64,000 nt of DNA from Numida meleagris. Its lineage: Eukaryota > Chordata > Aves > Galliformes > Numididae. The notes under the pieces are model-generated. The model saw only the letters and a list, made by a program, of their open reading frames with translations, was not told the DNA's origin and ran no database searches. Below, one piece after another: positions 24,141 through 35,438 of the stretch. The stretch covers positions 80,030,333 through 80,094,332 of the forward strand of contig NC_034410.1 in NCBI RefSeq assembly GCF_002078875.1, written 5' to 3'. Numbering within the stretch: position 1 is the stretch's first letter; each line of letters opens with the position of its first letter. The translations under genes were made by a program, and so were the position numbers.

Positions 24141-26580
24141 TCAGTCTTCTCACCTCCCTTATATTTTCTCACCATCTCATCCATCTCAGAAGAGATGAAT
24201 GAATGAGAGGCTGGGTGATCATTTGGCTTCTGGACAGAGTAAACCCACAATGTGTTTCAGAGAAGGCCCTAAAATAAAATGTCTAGAATAGAAGAAGGAA
24301 TAGATATCCCTTATACCACTATCATTAGGAAACATAATATTTTCTTGGATGTCCAAAGCAGGAGTAAGACCTTGGGATGAAGCTATTGTGCTAATGATTT
24401 TTGGTAATGATTTTCCTTCATGAAGTGCAAGCACCATATTACTACTTGAGAAATGTAGTAATTCATCTCTAAGCAAAAATTAATCTCTATGCAAGTAAAT
24501 TCCTTCCTAGATATTATAAAATGATAGTGAAGTTGTACACATGTGTTCATTATTCTTAGATTATAATCTACAGCAGATATATCATTTGTGATAGAGTCAA
24601 GTGCCATGTAACATTATCAGTTGCAGATCACACTACCAGTGGCAGTGCAGTAATGCTGTGGTCTGTCCTCAGAAATTAAGAGAAATTATTCCTGGAAAAA
24701 CAGAAGGATTATGAGTAAATTCCAGGATTTTTCGTAACTGACATAATACTGTTTGTAAAATTTGTCATTAAAATCTTCCCTCAGATATTTATAACCTCAT
24801 GGAGGACTTCAGTTAATGGGGCTGAAATTTCCTACATTTTTTTCCCTCTAAGAATTTCAACACATATGATTCAGAATTTAAGAAAAAATAGATAAATGAA
24901 AGAAACAACCCAATATTTATAACTATCCATGATTATGTGGAACTGCTGTCTGTGATCTGGCAGCTGAAATTTGTCACAGGCATAAACCTCACTGAATAAT
25001 AATCCAAAGTCTTATTTTAGGGACAAAATGTTTTTTGTTGAGGTCTGGAGATCTGAAAACAGTGATCTATGCATGCATATGATAATAGGTTTTGACTGTA
25101 CTTTAAATGAAAATGACCGTGTTAGAAGCAATGTTATCCTAGAAATACGATTGGAAAGACAGCTAGTGAGAAATTTTCAGATCACTGAACATAAAAAGTA
25201 TTTATTTTTAAATATTAGATGCATGCATTGTCCTTTTTTAAAAAAAAACTAGATGGCAAAAGTTACTTAAAGTTTATTTTTATCAAGATGCATATTAAAA
25301 TTGCTTATGCGTCCATGTACTGTTCTTGCTCACAAGAGGTAAAGATTTAGTTTTTATTCTTTTTAAACTGGGGAAATTCAGGTCTTTGATCACAAGACAT
25401 TGCTGCAATTATGACCAGGTCTTGGAAGAATGTGATCCTCAACATATTGCTAAAAGATATTACCAAACTTCGGTTTATGTGATCCTTTCTCCATGGATCT
25501 CTCATTTCCATCAGCACAAGGACAGATAGAACTATGTTTTGAAAGTAGGAAAACAACATTTAAAGGAATAGAATTCCCCATAGGAGGTTCATCTACCTTC
25601 TTGTTAAATAGGATATCTTCGCTTCCTCTAAAAGATACAGAAATTGAGACATGTGTTTTCTCTGGGAAAACTTATATTTTCAGTCTGCACAAAAATCACC
25701 TTTGATGGCATTTACACCAGAAGAAGCAGGATGTAAATGCTTGTCATATGCATTTGGTAAGAGATATATTCTGTCATCAAGCTGGTAGTAAATAAAGGAG
25801 GGATAACGATGCTCTAATTACAAATACTACATGACTACCCTAATTTACAACTACACTAATTAAAATCACATTGTTACAAAACTTTAAAACTTGTATTTTG
25901 TGCACCATCATGAAGTAAGCACAGTTTAGAGAGGGAACATACTCTGCTATGACAGTTTGATCCTAGATACTGAAGGCAGACGGAGTGAACAGCTATGAAG
26001 AATTCTGACAGCATCACTTTACAATTACTTGAAATGTTAGATAACAGTAACAACAACAAAAAATGTTCGGAACCTGCCCATATTCACTACAAAGCTCTGT
26101 TAATTCTGTTTCTATAATTTACTCTGCTTTATCATACAGGTATAGAAAAGTATGTTTCTATATAGAAATGCCACAAGAAAAATAAAAACCAAAACAACAG
26201 AGAGGATCAGGCTGACAATTTCTGTCTTTCTTTAATACAGGACAATTATTTATAAATTTTTATGAACTGATTTTATTTAAATATGCCATCTTGTATGTAC
26301 ATCTGTTCTTTTGTTGAGAGTCCTTTCCCATTAATTGAAAAAAGATCCACCCATAAAAATAGAGTAATAATGATGAAATCAAATGCATAAAAAAAAAAGT
26401 AACCTATGCTCAACAAAATAACAGCGGTGTATTTTCTGTTCCCATCTGCTGATAATATATTACAAATGTAAATATATGCACATAGATATAACTTCTAGAA
26501 ACTGTAAAAATAGGTATATATTACACAAATTATATTATGTTTTACTTAATAAATATATAGTGCAACCTTGTTTCGTTTCC
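24141..26580. other. Unannotated sequence
   Basis: No gene, LTR or CR1 tail was recognised. Frames of 60 to 85 codons occur on both strands without domains. Confidence 0.45.
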
Positions 26581-26628
26581 TGAGAACAGTGAGAAGACAA
26601 TGACAGTCCTTGTACTTGCTCTTCTCCA

Positions 26629-26832
26629 TTATTTCTTCCTATTCTTCGAAGTGCAAACTATCCTTTTTTCCTTAACTTCTGCAATTTCTTTGGGGCACAA
26701 AAGCTCTTCTGATCCTTTCCCAGGCCAGATGCTTGCATCAATCACCATGTCAAGATAATACATTCGTGCACCATCTTTTTGCAGATTATGATTTTTTTTT
26801 TCAAGAAAGAAATATTTTGGAGCTTTGAAAGA
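26629..26832 (-). other. Unidentified coding-like frame, possibly cystatin-like relic
   Basis: This is a minus-strand open frame of about 68 codons that starts directly after a stop. Its middle reads GARMYYLDMVIDASIWPG, and CPKEIAEVKEKRIVC follows shortly after. The spacing of the Y-Y-L-D block, a Cys-Pro and a terminal Cys loosely recalls cystatin exons 2-3, but the first expected cysteine is absent. No poly-A tail or intact upstream exon is visible. This is weak and may be chance. Confidence 0.2.
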
Positions 26833-26924
26833 CACTCAGATCACAGGGACCGGTGCTGGGGATCAGGGACATCCTGCAGTTGCGTACACAGTGCAATTTA
26901 GATCTTGTCCTATTTCCAGACTTT

Positions 26925-27032
26925 GGAGTGAAAAACACAAATAATTTCTACATTCTTTTCAGAGACTGATGCTTTTCTTTCTTGCCATTCTAAGGGTACA
27001 TCGAAGGGTGCCTTTAACCACTGAAAAAGGAA
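26925..27032 (-). other. Candidate orphan exon-like frame (possible serpin-like relic)
   Basis: On the minus strand a good polypyrimidine tract and AG (CTGTTTATTCCTTTTTCAG, about 27033-27051) precede an open frame beginning W-L-K-A-P-F-D-V and continuing with SVSEKNVEI before a TAG stop after 36 codons. Beginning an exon at W followed by PFD and a later V-S-E-K block is loosely like the 'KW..PF' exon start of clade A serpins. Length, missing downstream sequence and low similarity make this speculative. Confidence 0.15.
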
Positions 27033-27059
27033 TAAACAGAGATTCTTTACTTATGGACA

Positions 27060-28350
27060 TCAACATAACTACAGAAATATAAAAGTCTGTAGATGCACTT
27101 CAAATATCTGTCATTAACTTGATTAAAAAAATAATTTTTCGTTAGTTATGTAGTACAATTTTGGGTGATACTTGGTCACTTAGAGTTTATGCTAGTGTGA
27201 AGGAAAACATATTGAATGTTTGATCTCACCTGACGATGCTGATCTCATACATAGCTACTCATAAATACTTATACACAAACACTCACTGTTAGTGTCCTAG
27301 ATAATTCAGCAGGATAAATAAAACATAATTGCACACTATATCTAAAATTTTTTCACTTGGCTACTTTTTGTAAGAATATGAAAAAAAATCAAGCTAGCAG
27401 AAATAGTCCAAGGAGATTATGCATCATTACTAATGCATCCTATGCCAATTACACTCATTGAGAGAACAAAAGAGTTGAGAAACACTTTACATTTATTCCA
27501 AGCTTTTATTTGTGCTATCAAGAGTTTGTCTTTGTCTTACCATAAATCATGCTACTAAGCTAACATGTGAATACGGCAAATGTTTATTTCTTAAATGTTT
27601 GTTGAGTCTTGGTGAAAATAAAATTTTTTCAAAAATGAATAAATATAAGCACAAGAATTTGTTTTGAATTACAGAATGGCAATTATGCCTGCAGATAATG
27701 ATACTAACTTTGTTTTCCATGCTACTCCTTTGAAATATAGTCAATACATTTTTTAATTAAAGGCTTTCAATGGAGAGTTCAAGTTTTTATCTGTTGCTTC
27801 AGACTTTGAATAAGAAAAAAAAAGAGATAAAAGGATCTGCCTTGGTTACTTTCCTATGGTACTGTAAATTTGTTTTATAAAAACTACAATATAGTCTTAT
27901 TAGAATAGTGTTGTTCTCTTTTATATATGTAAAAAGAATTCTATTATGTTAGACTCTATATCTCATCTAGGATAATTTTTCTTTCATTTAAAAAATCCAT
28001 TTGGATTTTTGTCCTCATGTGACTGGAGACTGTTTAAATAAAATCTTTTTCTTAAAGTTCGTTATTAGTTCTCTTTTCTTAAATACGCAAAAAATACATC
28101 TTATTCATTGGTATGCTTGTAGACTTTGACTCTTCATTCATCAGTTTTTTCTTTTAATGTGTTTGTATGTGTCATCAATTCTCTTAACTGGTTCTTCTTC
28201 ATACAGCACATATACTTTTGATTTAATATTCAGATTCTCAGATCATTTGTGAGTGTACAATGAAATATCTCAATCATATGAATATATTTATATACAGCTC
28301 TCAAAATTTTGCATTCTTTTCAAGACCATCTAGGAAGCTTTCTTTAACAC
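27060..28350. other. Unannotated AT-rich sequence
   Basis: Nothing was recognised. Frames are short and featureless. Confidence 0.45.
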
Positions 28351-28550
28351 ATTCATAGAACCATAGAATCACCTAGACTGGAAGAGACCTCCAAGATCAT
28401 CCAGTCCAACCATTTACCTATCACCAGTATTTCCCACTAAACCATGTCCCCCAGTATAACATCTAAACATTTCTTGAGCACCTTCAGGGACATTGATTCC
28501 ACCACCTCCCCGGGCAGCCCATTCCAACACCTGACCACCTGTTCCCACTT
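28351..28550 (-). mobile_element. CR1 LINE 3' end
   Basis: ATTCATAGAACCATAGAATC, GAAGAGACCTCCAAGATC, TCCAGTCCAACCATTTACC, ATTTCCCACTAAACCATGTC and ACCTCCCCGGGCAGCCC give a well-preserved CR1 3' end in minus orientation. It is truncated at about 28550. Its truncated end faces that of the next CR1. Confidence 0.92.
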
Positions 28551-28614
28551 CTGCATAATGATTCAGAACTGCATAAAAAATATTTCAGTCAATTTTGTAA
28601 TTTCATGAGTAAGT

Positions 28615-29118
28615 ATCAAAATGGGGAACTACTAGAAAGAGTCCAGTGGAGGTCTACAAAGATGATGAGGGGCCTGGAGCATCTCCCTTATGAGGAAAGG
28701 CTGAGAGAGCTGGGACTGTTCAGCCTGGAGAAGAGAAGACTGGGAGGGGATCTTATCAACACTTCTAAATATCTAGAGAGCAGGTGTCAAGAGAATGGGG
28801 CCAGGACCTTTTCAGTTGTGCCCAGCAAGAGGGCAAGGGGTGATGGGCACAAATTGGAACACAGGAAATTCCATACAAGCATGACAAAAAACTTCTTTAC
28901 TTTGAAGGTGACAGAACACTGGAACAGGCTGCCCAGAGAGGTTGTGGAATCTCCTACTCTAGAGATAATAAAAACCACCTGGATGCTTTCCTTTGCAACC
29001 CACTGTAGGGAACCTGCTTTAGCAGAGTTGGCAGACAGAAAGATATCCAGAAGTCCTTTCCAACCTCTCTATGATTTTGTGATTCTGTCATTTTGTCATT
29101 CTGTGAGTCTGTGATTCA
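28615..29118 (+). mobile_element. CR1 LINE, intact C-terminal frame, plus orientation
   Basis: An open frame runs from about 28622 to 29114 and encodes the ORF2 C-terminal segment, with motifs [32 protein letters not shown] and HWNRLPREVVESP. It is followed by a degenerate tail of ATTCTGTC/ATTTTGTC units ending at 29118. The preserved frame implies a relatively young insertion. It is 5'-truncated at about 28615. Confidence 0.94.
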
Positions 29119-32100
29119 CATAATATGGATACTTGAGAATATACACTTCATATATATAAGACCTGGATTTTTCAGTTTTAAATGTACATTTCAGGTTTCA
29201 AATTGTATTTCAAGTCCATTTGCTTTGTAATGTTGAGTACTGTGAACTTTTTATTTGGTCAGTCTTGAGATGGATCTACATCACTTTTTTTTTCCATGAA
29301 ACAAGCAAACAAAGAGAATCAAAAGGCTCCCAGGCTCTAGAGGGTTTTTTTTTTTTTTATGAGATGACAAATTAGGTGACAATTTTGCATAACCAAAAAG
29401 CTTTGCTTCCTCTAGGTAAAACAGAGCAAAGACTTAAAAATCCTATTCCATGCTCATTATACACATACAATTATAGTGACATATCTTTTGTCTTGTTTTC
29501 TAGTATAGTCTCTCTAAATCTATTCCTCCCTGAAATGGCCCTTGGTGCCAGCAGAGATTAATCCTCTCTGTGGTCTCTACAACTTATTCATACATCTGCT
29601 TCTTGAATTAGGAAAGCCTCCTCTTCTTTCCAGAAGTTTTCTAGCAGTTGTGTGAAGCTTAACAAATTGTCCTCTGCCAGGCCAAACTTCCTCAAATGGT
29701 ACATGCTCAGTACAGCTTTGCAGAGAAGGGCGCTTTAGACACAGCTTCTGCCTGACCTAAAGCATGTCAGCTGTGACAGCTACAGGTCATTTGAAGCTGA
29801 ACTGGAAAAAGGTTCCTTGGAATGCCCTTTTTGGTCTGCAGACAGTGCATGGGATTTTTCCTGTGAGGTTAGCAGACACATCCACCCACAGTATCTCTCT
29901 GGTCTATTTATTTTTCCCTGCTAGTTCTTTTTAGTTTGTCTTTAAGAATTTTTTTTTATTTCTATGGTCTTTTATTATATATTAGCAATAATATTTAACA
30001 CTTTAAATCTATATAATAAACCAAAATGTGTCTCTGACTTTTGCACTGCTAGATGTGTATTTTTTCCGCTAGCTCTGAAGTCCTGAAGATGCAGTGGAAT
30101 TATCTACTCCTTGAGCAGTGAATGTGATTTGTAGAGGAGCTTTCTCAAGGAAGCTTTCTCTCCTCTCCCACAGACTATGGCATCTTTCTAAATGACATTG
30201 TATACTAGATCAGTTGTACTGACCAAAGTTCATACTTCATTCCAAGGATGGTGAGTGTTTCCTCTAAACTGCTTTTAAAGAACATTACCTACTAGTTAAA
30301 AGTCCCAGAATATTTCTATACTGTTACAATTTTCAGAACATATTTTCTAAACAAATTATTGGGGAAGAAATACAGTGTTAGCCCCACCTTGCTCGCACAT
30401 CCCTTAGAAGGGTCATTTCAAGCAAATTCATAAGATTAAGCAGCTTTCTTCTCACTTGTGTATCCACTGATTGCCAGGCAAAGTTTATTCTAGGGACTGA
30501 CAGAGATGATGTCACTCTGTCCAGAATTATCTCATCCTTTTGTACTTTTCTCTCCACATTCTTATTTGCAGCATAGATTGTAAGTAACAGAATGAAAAAC
30601 TTCCAATGCTCTGTTAAATTAGAAGATGGAAAACTATTAAAAAATAAATTTCTTACAGAATATTAAGCTCTCAATATTTAGAGTGCCTGTAAATAAGATG
30701 AACAAATAATTTACAACGAGTAATTGTGTGGCTGAATTTTATACAGTTCTGGAGATGAACTCAGAACTCTAGAATATGCTCAGTGGCATACATTATTCAC
30801 TGAGTAATTCACAAAACATTTTTTACTGCAGAGAACACTCAAATCAAATCGTAGTCATTACCACTCTGTGCAATTAAGACTGCTTAAATTTATATTACAT
30901 ACGTCACAAAAAGCATCTGTTGCATTTTGTTACAATATCCCCAGTTCACAGTCTTGATTGGCTAATGTAAAAGAAATGTAATTCAGAAGATTAAATTTGG
31001 TACTGTCCAAACTACTAAGGGCACCGTGGGTGGATTAGCTAAGCACACAAGTATTACAACATTTGCAAGTAAAGCTTGACTGGACAATGCTGCACATTGT
31101 TCATTACTTCTGGAAGCGTGCAAAGCTGTGACTTCTTACATGCCATATGATAAGAAGAATTAACACAGTTAATCCAAATCCAGATAATCTTCACATGGGT
31201 AATGAAGGCCTAACTTGTCCGATCTTCTTATAAATTAGTATTTGCTGGAGAGCTGTGCAACATTTTTAAGTGTAATCTGAATAGTTAAATAAAAATGTTT
31301 GAAAAGTTGGTTTTTTTTTCACCAAGTTACCTTCCTAAAACATTTGTTCCTGATGAATTGCATGGAAATGTAGGGAGAACATCCTTTGTTAAATTACTGG
31401 TCTTACCTCTTTCTTACTATGCATTGAGTCAGTGTTAGAACCTATTTTAAGAACACTGTGCAAGAAACACAGCATTCTCTTAGTTTTGTCAGTGTCCAGC
31501 ATGCATCACCTGACTGGCAAAACCACTGCTCCCCAATGAAGGCTTTTCACTTAAATGATGCATCTGGATTCCCTTTACTGGGAATAATAATTTGCTTGTA
31601 AGTCAAATCAGGAGAAGTTATCATATGGCAGTGGGGAGATGGGATAGTGTTTAATCTATTGAATATAGAAAGGTTAGTTGAAAGGTTAGTTTGGCCCTGT
31701 AGACCAAGCAATGCAGGATGTGATAAGGAAAAGCTCCATCAGATCCCAGTAAGTTGCAGAAGTAAGCAAAAGAGAGATGCTAGCATGTTAGGGAAATTTA
31801 CAGTTTTAACTATTCAGGGGTTTTTTTTGCCTTGAGCTGGCTTCTGTTCTTTCCAGACCTGTCCTGTTTCCTCTTCTGTTGCCTATTATTTGCTCCTTTT
31901 GTACTCTTTTCCTACAATTATACTCATCTTTCTCCTGTTTTCCTCTTCTTCCTTACAGTATTTGTCTCTCTCTACATCTTCTCCAACTGCTTTCCTTCTT
32001 TCACAGTGATGCACTGTAATTAAACTATTCTTCTCTCACCAAAAATTTGGAATGTGCTCTTTCCTAACATTGCACTCTTCTCAAGCTTGATAGCAAACTG

Positions 32101-32494
32101 TATGAGATATTAGTTGTCTATTGCTTAGTAAGTACACTGCCTGCCACAGGGGAGGTGCTGTCATAATAAATCTGATTAATAGTTCTGTTACAGCAATAAA
32201 CTGGCTCTATATTACTAAGATATATATGATGGACAGAAAGGCATAACAGGTGGCTGAGGAGTTATACTGGAAAATGGAATGAGGAGAGGCCATCCTGGAA
32301 AAGAAAAACAAAGACAAAAGTTTAAAAACATTAAAAGTCTGAGATTACTATCATTTGCGTTTGCTATAAAATATTTGAGGATCATTTTGCCTGGAACAGA
32401 TTATAGGTAAGATTCAGAAACATAAATAAATCCTCAGAGAAAAATGAAGTTGACCTCAAATTACTTCTGAATTTACTATTGAATTACTACCTGG
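29119..32494. other. Unannotated sequence
   Basis: No gene or TE was recognised apart from the 55-bp repeat unit at 31739-31793. T tracts occur at 29288 and 29345-29359. Frames of 60-65 codons are featureless. Confidence 0.45.
31739..31793 (+). repeat. 55-bp direct repeat, copy 1
   Basis: This block, ending in AGATGCTAGCATGTTAGGG, matches 32873-32927 at 51 of 55 positions. It lies in sequence with no recognised repeat. Copy 2 lies inside a CR1 element, so copy 1 is the likelier source. Confidence 0.85.
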
Positions 32495-33193
32495 TCTTGT
32501 GCAAAGCATTTAAGACTGTCTTGTATGAGATTCTTGTCTCCAAATTGGAGAGACATGGATTTGATGAATGGAAACTTGGTGGATAAGGAATTTACTGGAT
32601 GGTTGCATTCAAACTGTGGGGGTCATTGCCTCCATGTCTAGGTAGAGACCTGTGAGGAGTGGTATACCTCGTCTGTATGGAGAATGTCACAATTTAACAT
32701 CTTTTTCAGTGAAGTATTAGGGGATATTGATGGACCAAAAGCTCAACATGAATCAGCAATTTGTGCAGCCCAGAAAGATAACCTAATATTAGGCTATTAG
32801 GCTGCATGAAGAGAAGTGTGGTTAAAAGAAACAAGTTAAAGGAGGTGATTTGGCCACTCTCATAAGAGACAGTCAGAACCCAGGAAGTGGCAGAAGTAAC
32901 CAAAAGAGAGATGCTAGCATGTTAGGGGCCTGCAGCATAAAAAAGACAGGAATATATTACAGTGGGCTAAGAGGAAGACCACAAAGATGATCAGAGTTCT
33001 GGAGCATGTCTCCTACGAAGAAAGGCTGAAAGAGCAGGGCCTGAGAAAAGAAGGTGCCAGGGACACCCTATAGCAACTTTACAGTATTTATCAGGGAGTA
33101 TAATGACAGCAAAAGGAGTAATAGTACAGTAGATTTAGATTAGATAAAAGGAAAAAAGTTCTTTTCTGAGAGTATGGTGTACCACTGGAACAA
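32495..33193 (+). mobile_element. CR1 LINE, rearranged internal copy, plus orientation
   Basis: Sequence from 32495 translates to decayed RT text, for example LVSKLERHGFDEW near 32550. It continues through post-RT text (32700-32870) and then GATGATCAGAGTTCTGGAGC, TCCTACGAAGAAAGGCTG near 32986-33030, and the pre-3' region ending at CACTGGAACAA. No CR1 tail is present because an LTR scrap and the inverted-repeat arm follow. A 55-bp foreign block (32873-32927) replaces the usual CR1 text at that point. Confidence 0.85.
32873..32927 (+). repeat. 55-bp direct repeat, copy 2, inside CR1
   Basis: It is 51/55 identical to 31739-31793. CR1 text precedes it (CACTCTCATAAGAGAC) and follows it (AGCATAAAAAAGACAGG), so it is an insertion or replacement within the CR1, 1,134 bp downstream of copy 1. 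Confidence 0.82.
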
Positions 33194-33273
33194 TGACATG
33201 GTTTTGGGTGGGATAAAGTTAATTTGTTCATCAGTATAAACCACAGCCACACAACCAGGAGTATCAGGAAACA
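33194..33273 (+). mobile_element. LTR scrap at inner edge of right inverted arm
   Basis: TGACATGGTTTTGGGTGGGA, then TAAAGTTAATTTGTTCATC, resembles the first 40 bp of family A LTRs. It is followed directly by TCAGTATAAACCACAG and CCAGGAGTATCAGGAAA, which align with the 3'-end side of the LTR next to the left arm (reverse complement of 19748-19795). This suggests an LTR with a large internal deletion. Boundaries are approximate. Confidence 0.55.
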
Positions 33274-34407
33274 AGACCCGCCAGAACTTCACCTAAGAAA
33301 AGATGGAATGTAACCTAGAATTGCGTTTCTACACCCATTTGAGACTCCCCCTGATGCTGTGCATGTGGGTGCCTGGGATCTTCCCTTGCTGCCTTTGGGA
33401 ATGTGATGGAACCACCACAGCTATGGAAGCTCCAGCTGCACTGAAGACAACTGGGCTTTTATAATAGGATTCTTACATAAGTATTTCAGTGAAACAGTTC
33501 AGCTCACCAGATCTGACAACAAAAATGTCAAAGGTGTTCACACAGAGAGGAGCAAAACATTACAATGCAATTCATGAATACTGTACAAAGCCCTTTTCTA
33601 AAGTATCACTTCCTGTAAATAAAAAAGTAACCCAGGCCTATCCTGAAAATCTAAACACTGGAGATCCAACAAAAGGAACCCCAATTTGATTTAATCCCTT
33701 TGTGACATATGTGTTTTTGTAAGGGGGTGCCTAGATCACGGTTTTCAATGTTTGCAGTGGCAATCCTGCCCACAGATTTTTGTCAGCACTGACAGTTGTA
33801 GTTCTGCACACGAAGAATGGGGAAGATGTAGAGGAAGGACTGAGTGATAGGAAAATGCAGGCTGCGGGAGGAAACAGCTTTCACGTTCCTGAATCAGCAC
33901 AGTCATTGCATTCAGAGAGGGCTCTCCAGAGATCACGACCTCGGTATATTTATTTTCTGCAAGTTTATATGTTGCAAATTGAGGAAGAACAGAATTAAGT
34001 ACTAGGGCAAGACAGGTTAGCAAAAAGGGCATAGGCCATTACTGACAGAAAATATCTTGAGCACTTTCAACCACTTTTCCTCTTCCCCTGTTTCTCAGAA
34101 GAGAATGTATTTGAATTTCTGTGTTCAAGTTCCAGTCTGGAGAGCATATGAACATATATTAATTTTTTTTCTCTCCTCTCTCTTGCAATATTGAAAACTT
34201 CTCTGAGCGTAGTTAAGCAATCAGTGCAGACATTTTTCTGACACATCATCTGTCCCTTTCATTGTTTTACTGACCATTTTCTTACGCCTCGTTTATTCTT
34301 CATTTTTTAACTGGTCCTAAGAACACGGTGTCTCACTGGAAGATTGATCCCAGATAGAGGTCTGTGATATAATATCAGTGTAAATTCCAGGAATATTTAG
34401 AAAAAGA
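33274..34407 (-). repeat. Right arm of 1,134-bp inverted repeat
   Basis: This is the reverse-complement partner of 18614-19747, identical except at 33280. The outer end at 34407 is sharp and is followed within 16 bp by a run of about 29 T (34423-34451). The same short frames appear in opposite orientation (33489-33689 plus, 33745-34032 minus, 33780-33998 plus). The 13,526-bp interval between the arms contains no matching repeats. Confidence 0.95.
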
Positions 34408-34418
34408 GATTGTTCTTT

Positions 34419-34422
<4 letters not shown>

Positions 34423-34451
<29 letters not shown>
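34423..34451. repeat. Poly-T tract of about 29 T
   Basis: A single uninterrupted T run just outside the right inverted arm. It is absent outside the left arm. Its length is likely polymorphic and error-prone in sequencing. Confidence 0.9.
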
Positions 34452-34873
34452 CCAAAGTAAAACTCTAAAGGAGGAAACAGGAATGAATTGCATAGTATCA
34501 TGTAAGGAACTACATTTGAATAAAAGTTTTTTACTTAAAGTGATGACTTCATATGCAAGAGAGGATCACTTAAAAAATTAAAATGAAAGAAAGGTGCATA
34601 ATGATCTGATCTCTCTAGAACTGTATAAAACTTTTTATTATTATTCTTTCCTTAGATTTTTTTAAACAGCTATGTTTTTAATAATTTCAAAACAATGTCA
34701 TAAGAATAGAAGGGTTGTGATACCTATAATAGAAGCAGATTTATGCTATTTCAAATTTATACACTCTCTTGAGACCATGAGGGACTTTACATCCAGGAAA
34801 AAATGTTCCTACTCCTTTCAGGTTAATTTAATGTATTTTTATTATAGGAAACTGGAAAATTGAGTTATTTAAC

Positions 34874-35438
34874 TGTCATGGTTTTGTGATTTTTTCTTGG
34901 TTGTCAGTATTCCACGTCATTACATCATGTAAAATACTCGCAGTTGAAGAGTTAATGCCCTGTTTTCCGCGGACTGCCTTTCTGGGGGTATTTTGATTCT
35001 CCGAGGGGGAGGGGAAGAGCTGCACTCCCCAGGGGTCTTTGCTTCTGGAGGGGGTGGATGTCGCTTGGCTGACCAGGACTTTCTTCCTTTCTACCCGGGG
35101 GAGAAGCACGTGGTTCCCCTGCATCTTACGGAATAAGAATCTCAGCTTTGTAACTCTCTCTGATTTATTGGCCTCAATTCCAATATAATATTTAGTAAAT
35201 TGACGTCCCTCCTCAGATTGATGCCGCTGTTTTGTTTTAGATCCGTCTACGAGTTCCCTACCTTTCCCCTTTTTCCTTTGTCCTCCTCAGGCCGGGTCCC
35301 CTGCTGCATTAGCTGCCGGACCGCTCCGGGCCGGGCTCTACACCGCCGGCAGTTTTTTTTCTCCTTTCTCTCTTTTCCAGGCCTGTGGGCCTGCTGTCCC
35401 CCTGTCATGGACACAGATCCTTAGATAACGCCATGACA
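34874..35438 (+). mobile_element. Solo LTR, avian ERV (family B), plus, CpG-bearing
   Basis: It starts TGTCATGGTTTTGTGATTTT and ends ACGCCATGACA. The flanks are TTTAAC (34868-34873) and ATTAAC (35439-35444), a 6-bp target duplication with one mismatch. The middle is GC-rich and keeps many CpGs (around 35220-35360, for example CCGGACCGCTCCGGGCC), suggesting it is younger than its neighbours. The order of blocks matches 22322-22833 (reverse complement). No retroviral coding sequence is attached. Confidence 0.88.

Noticed and set aside
18614..34407. Inverted arms as termini of a giant (about 16-kb) DNA transposon such as a Maverick-type element
   Set aside because: The interior has no polymerase, integrase or capsid frames, it contains ordinary CR1 and LTR insertions, and the outer ends show no target-site duplication.
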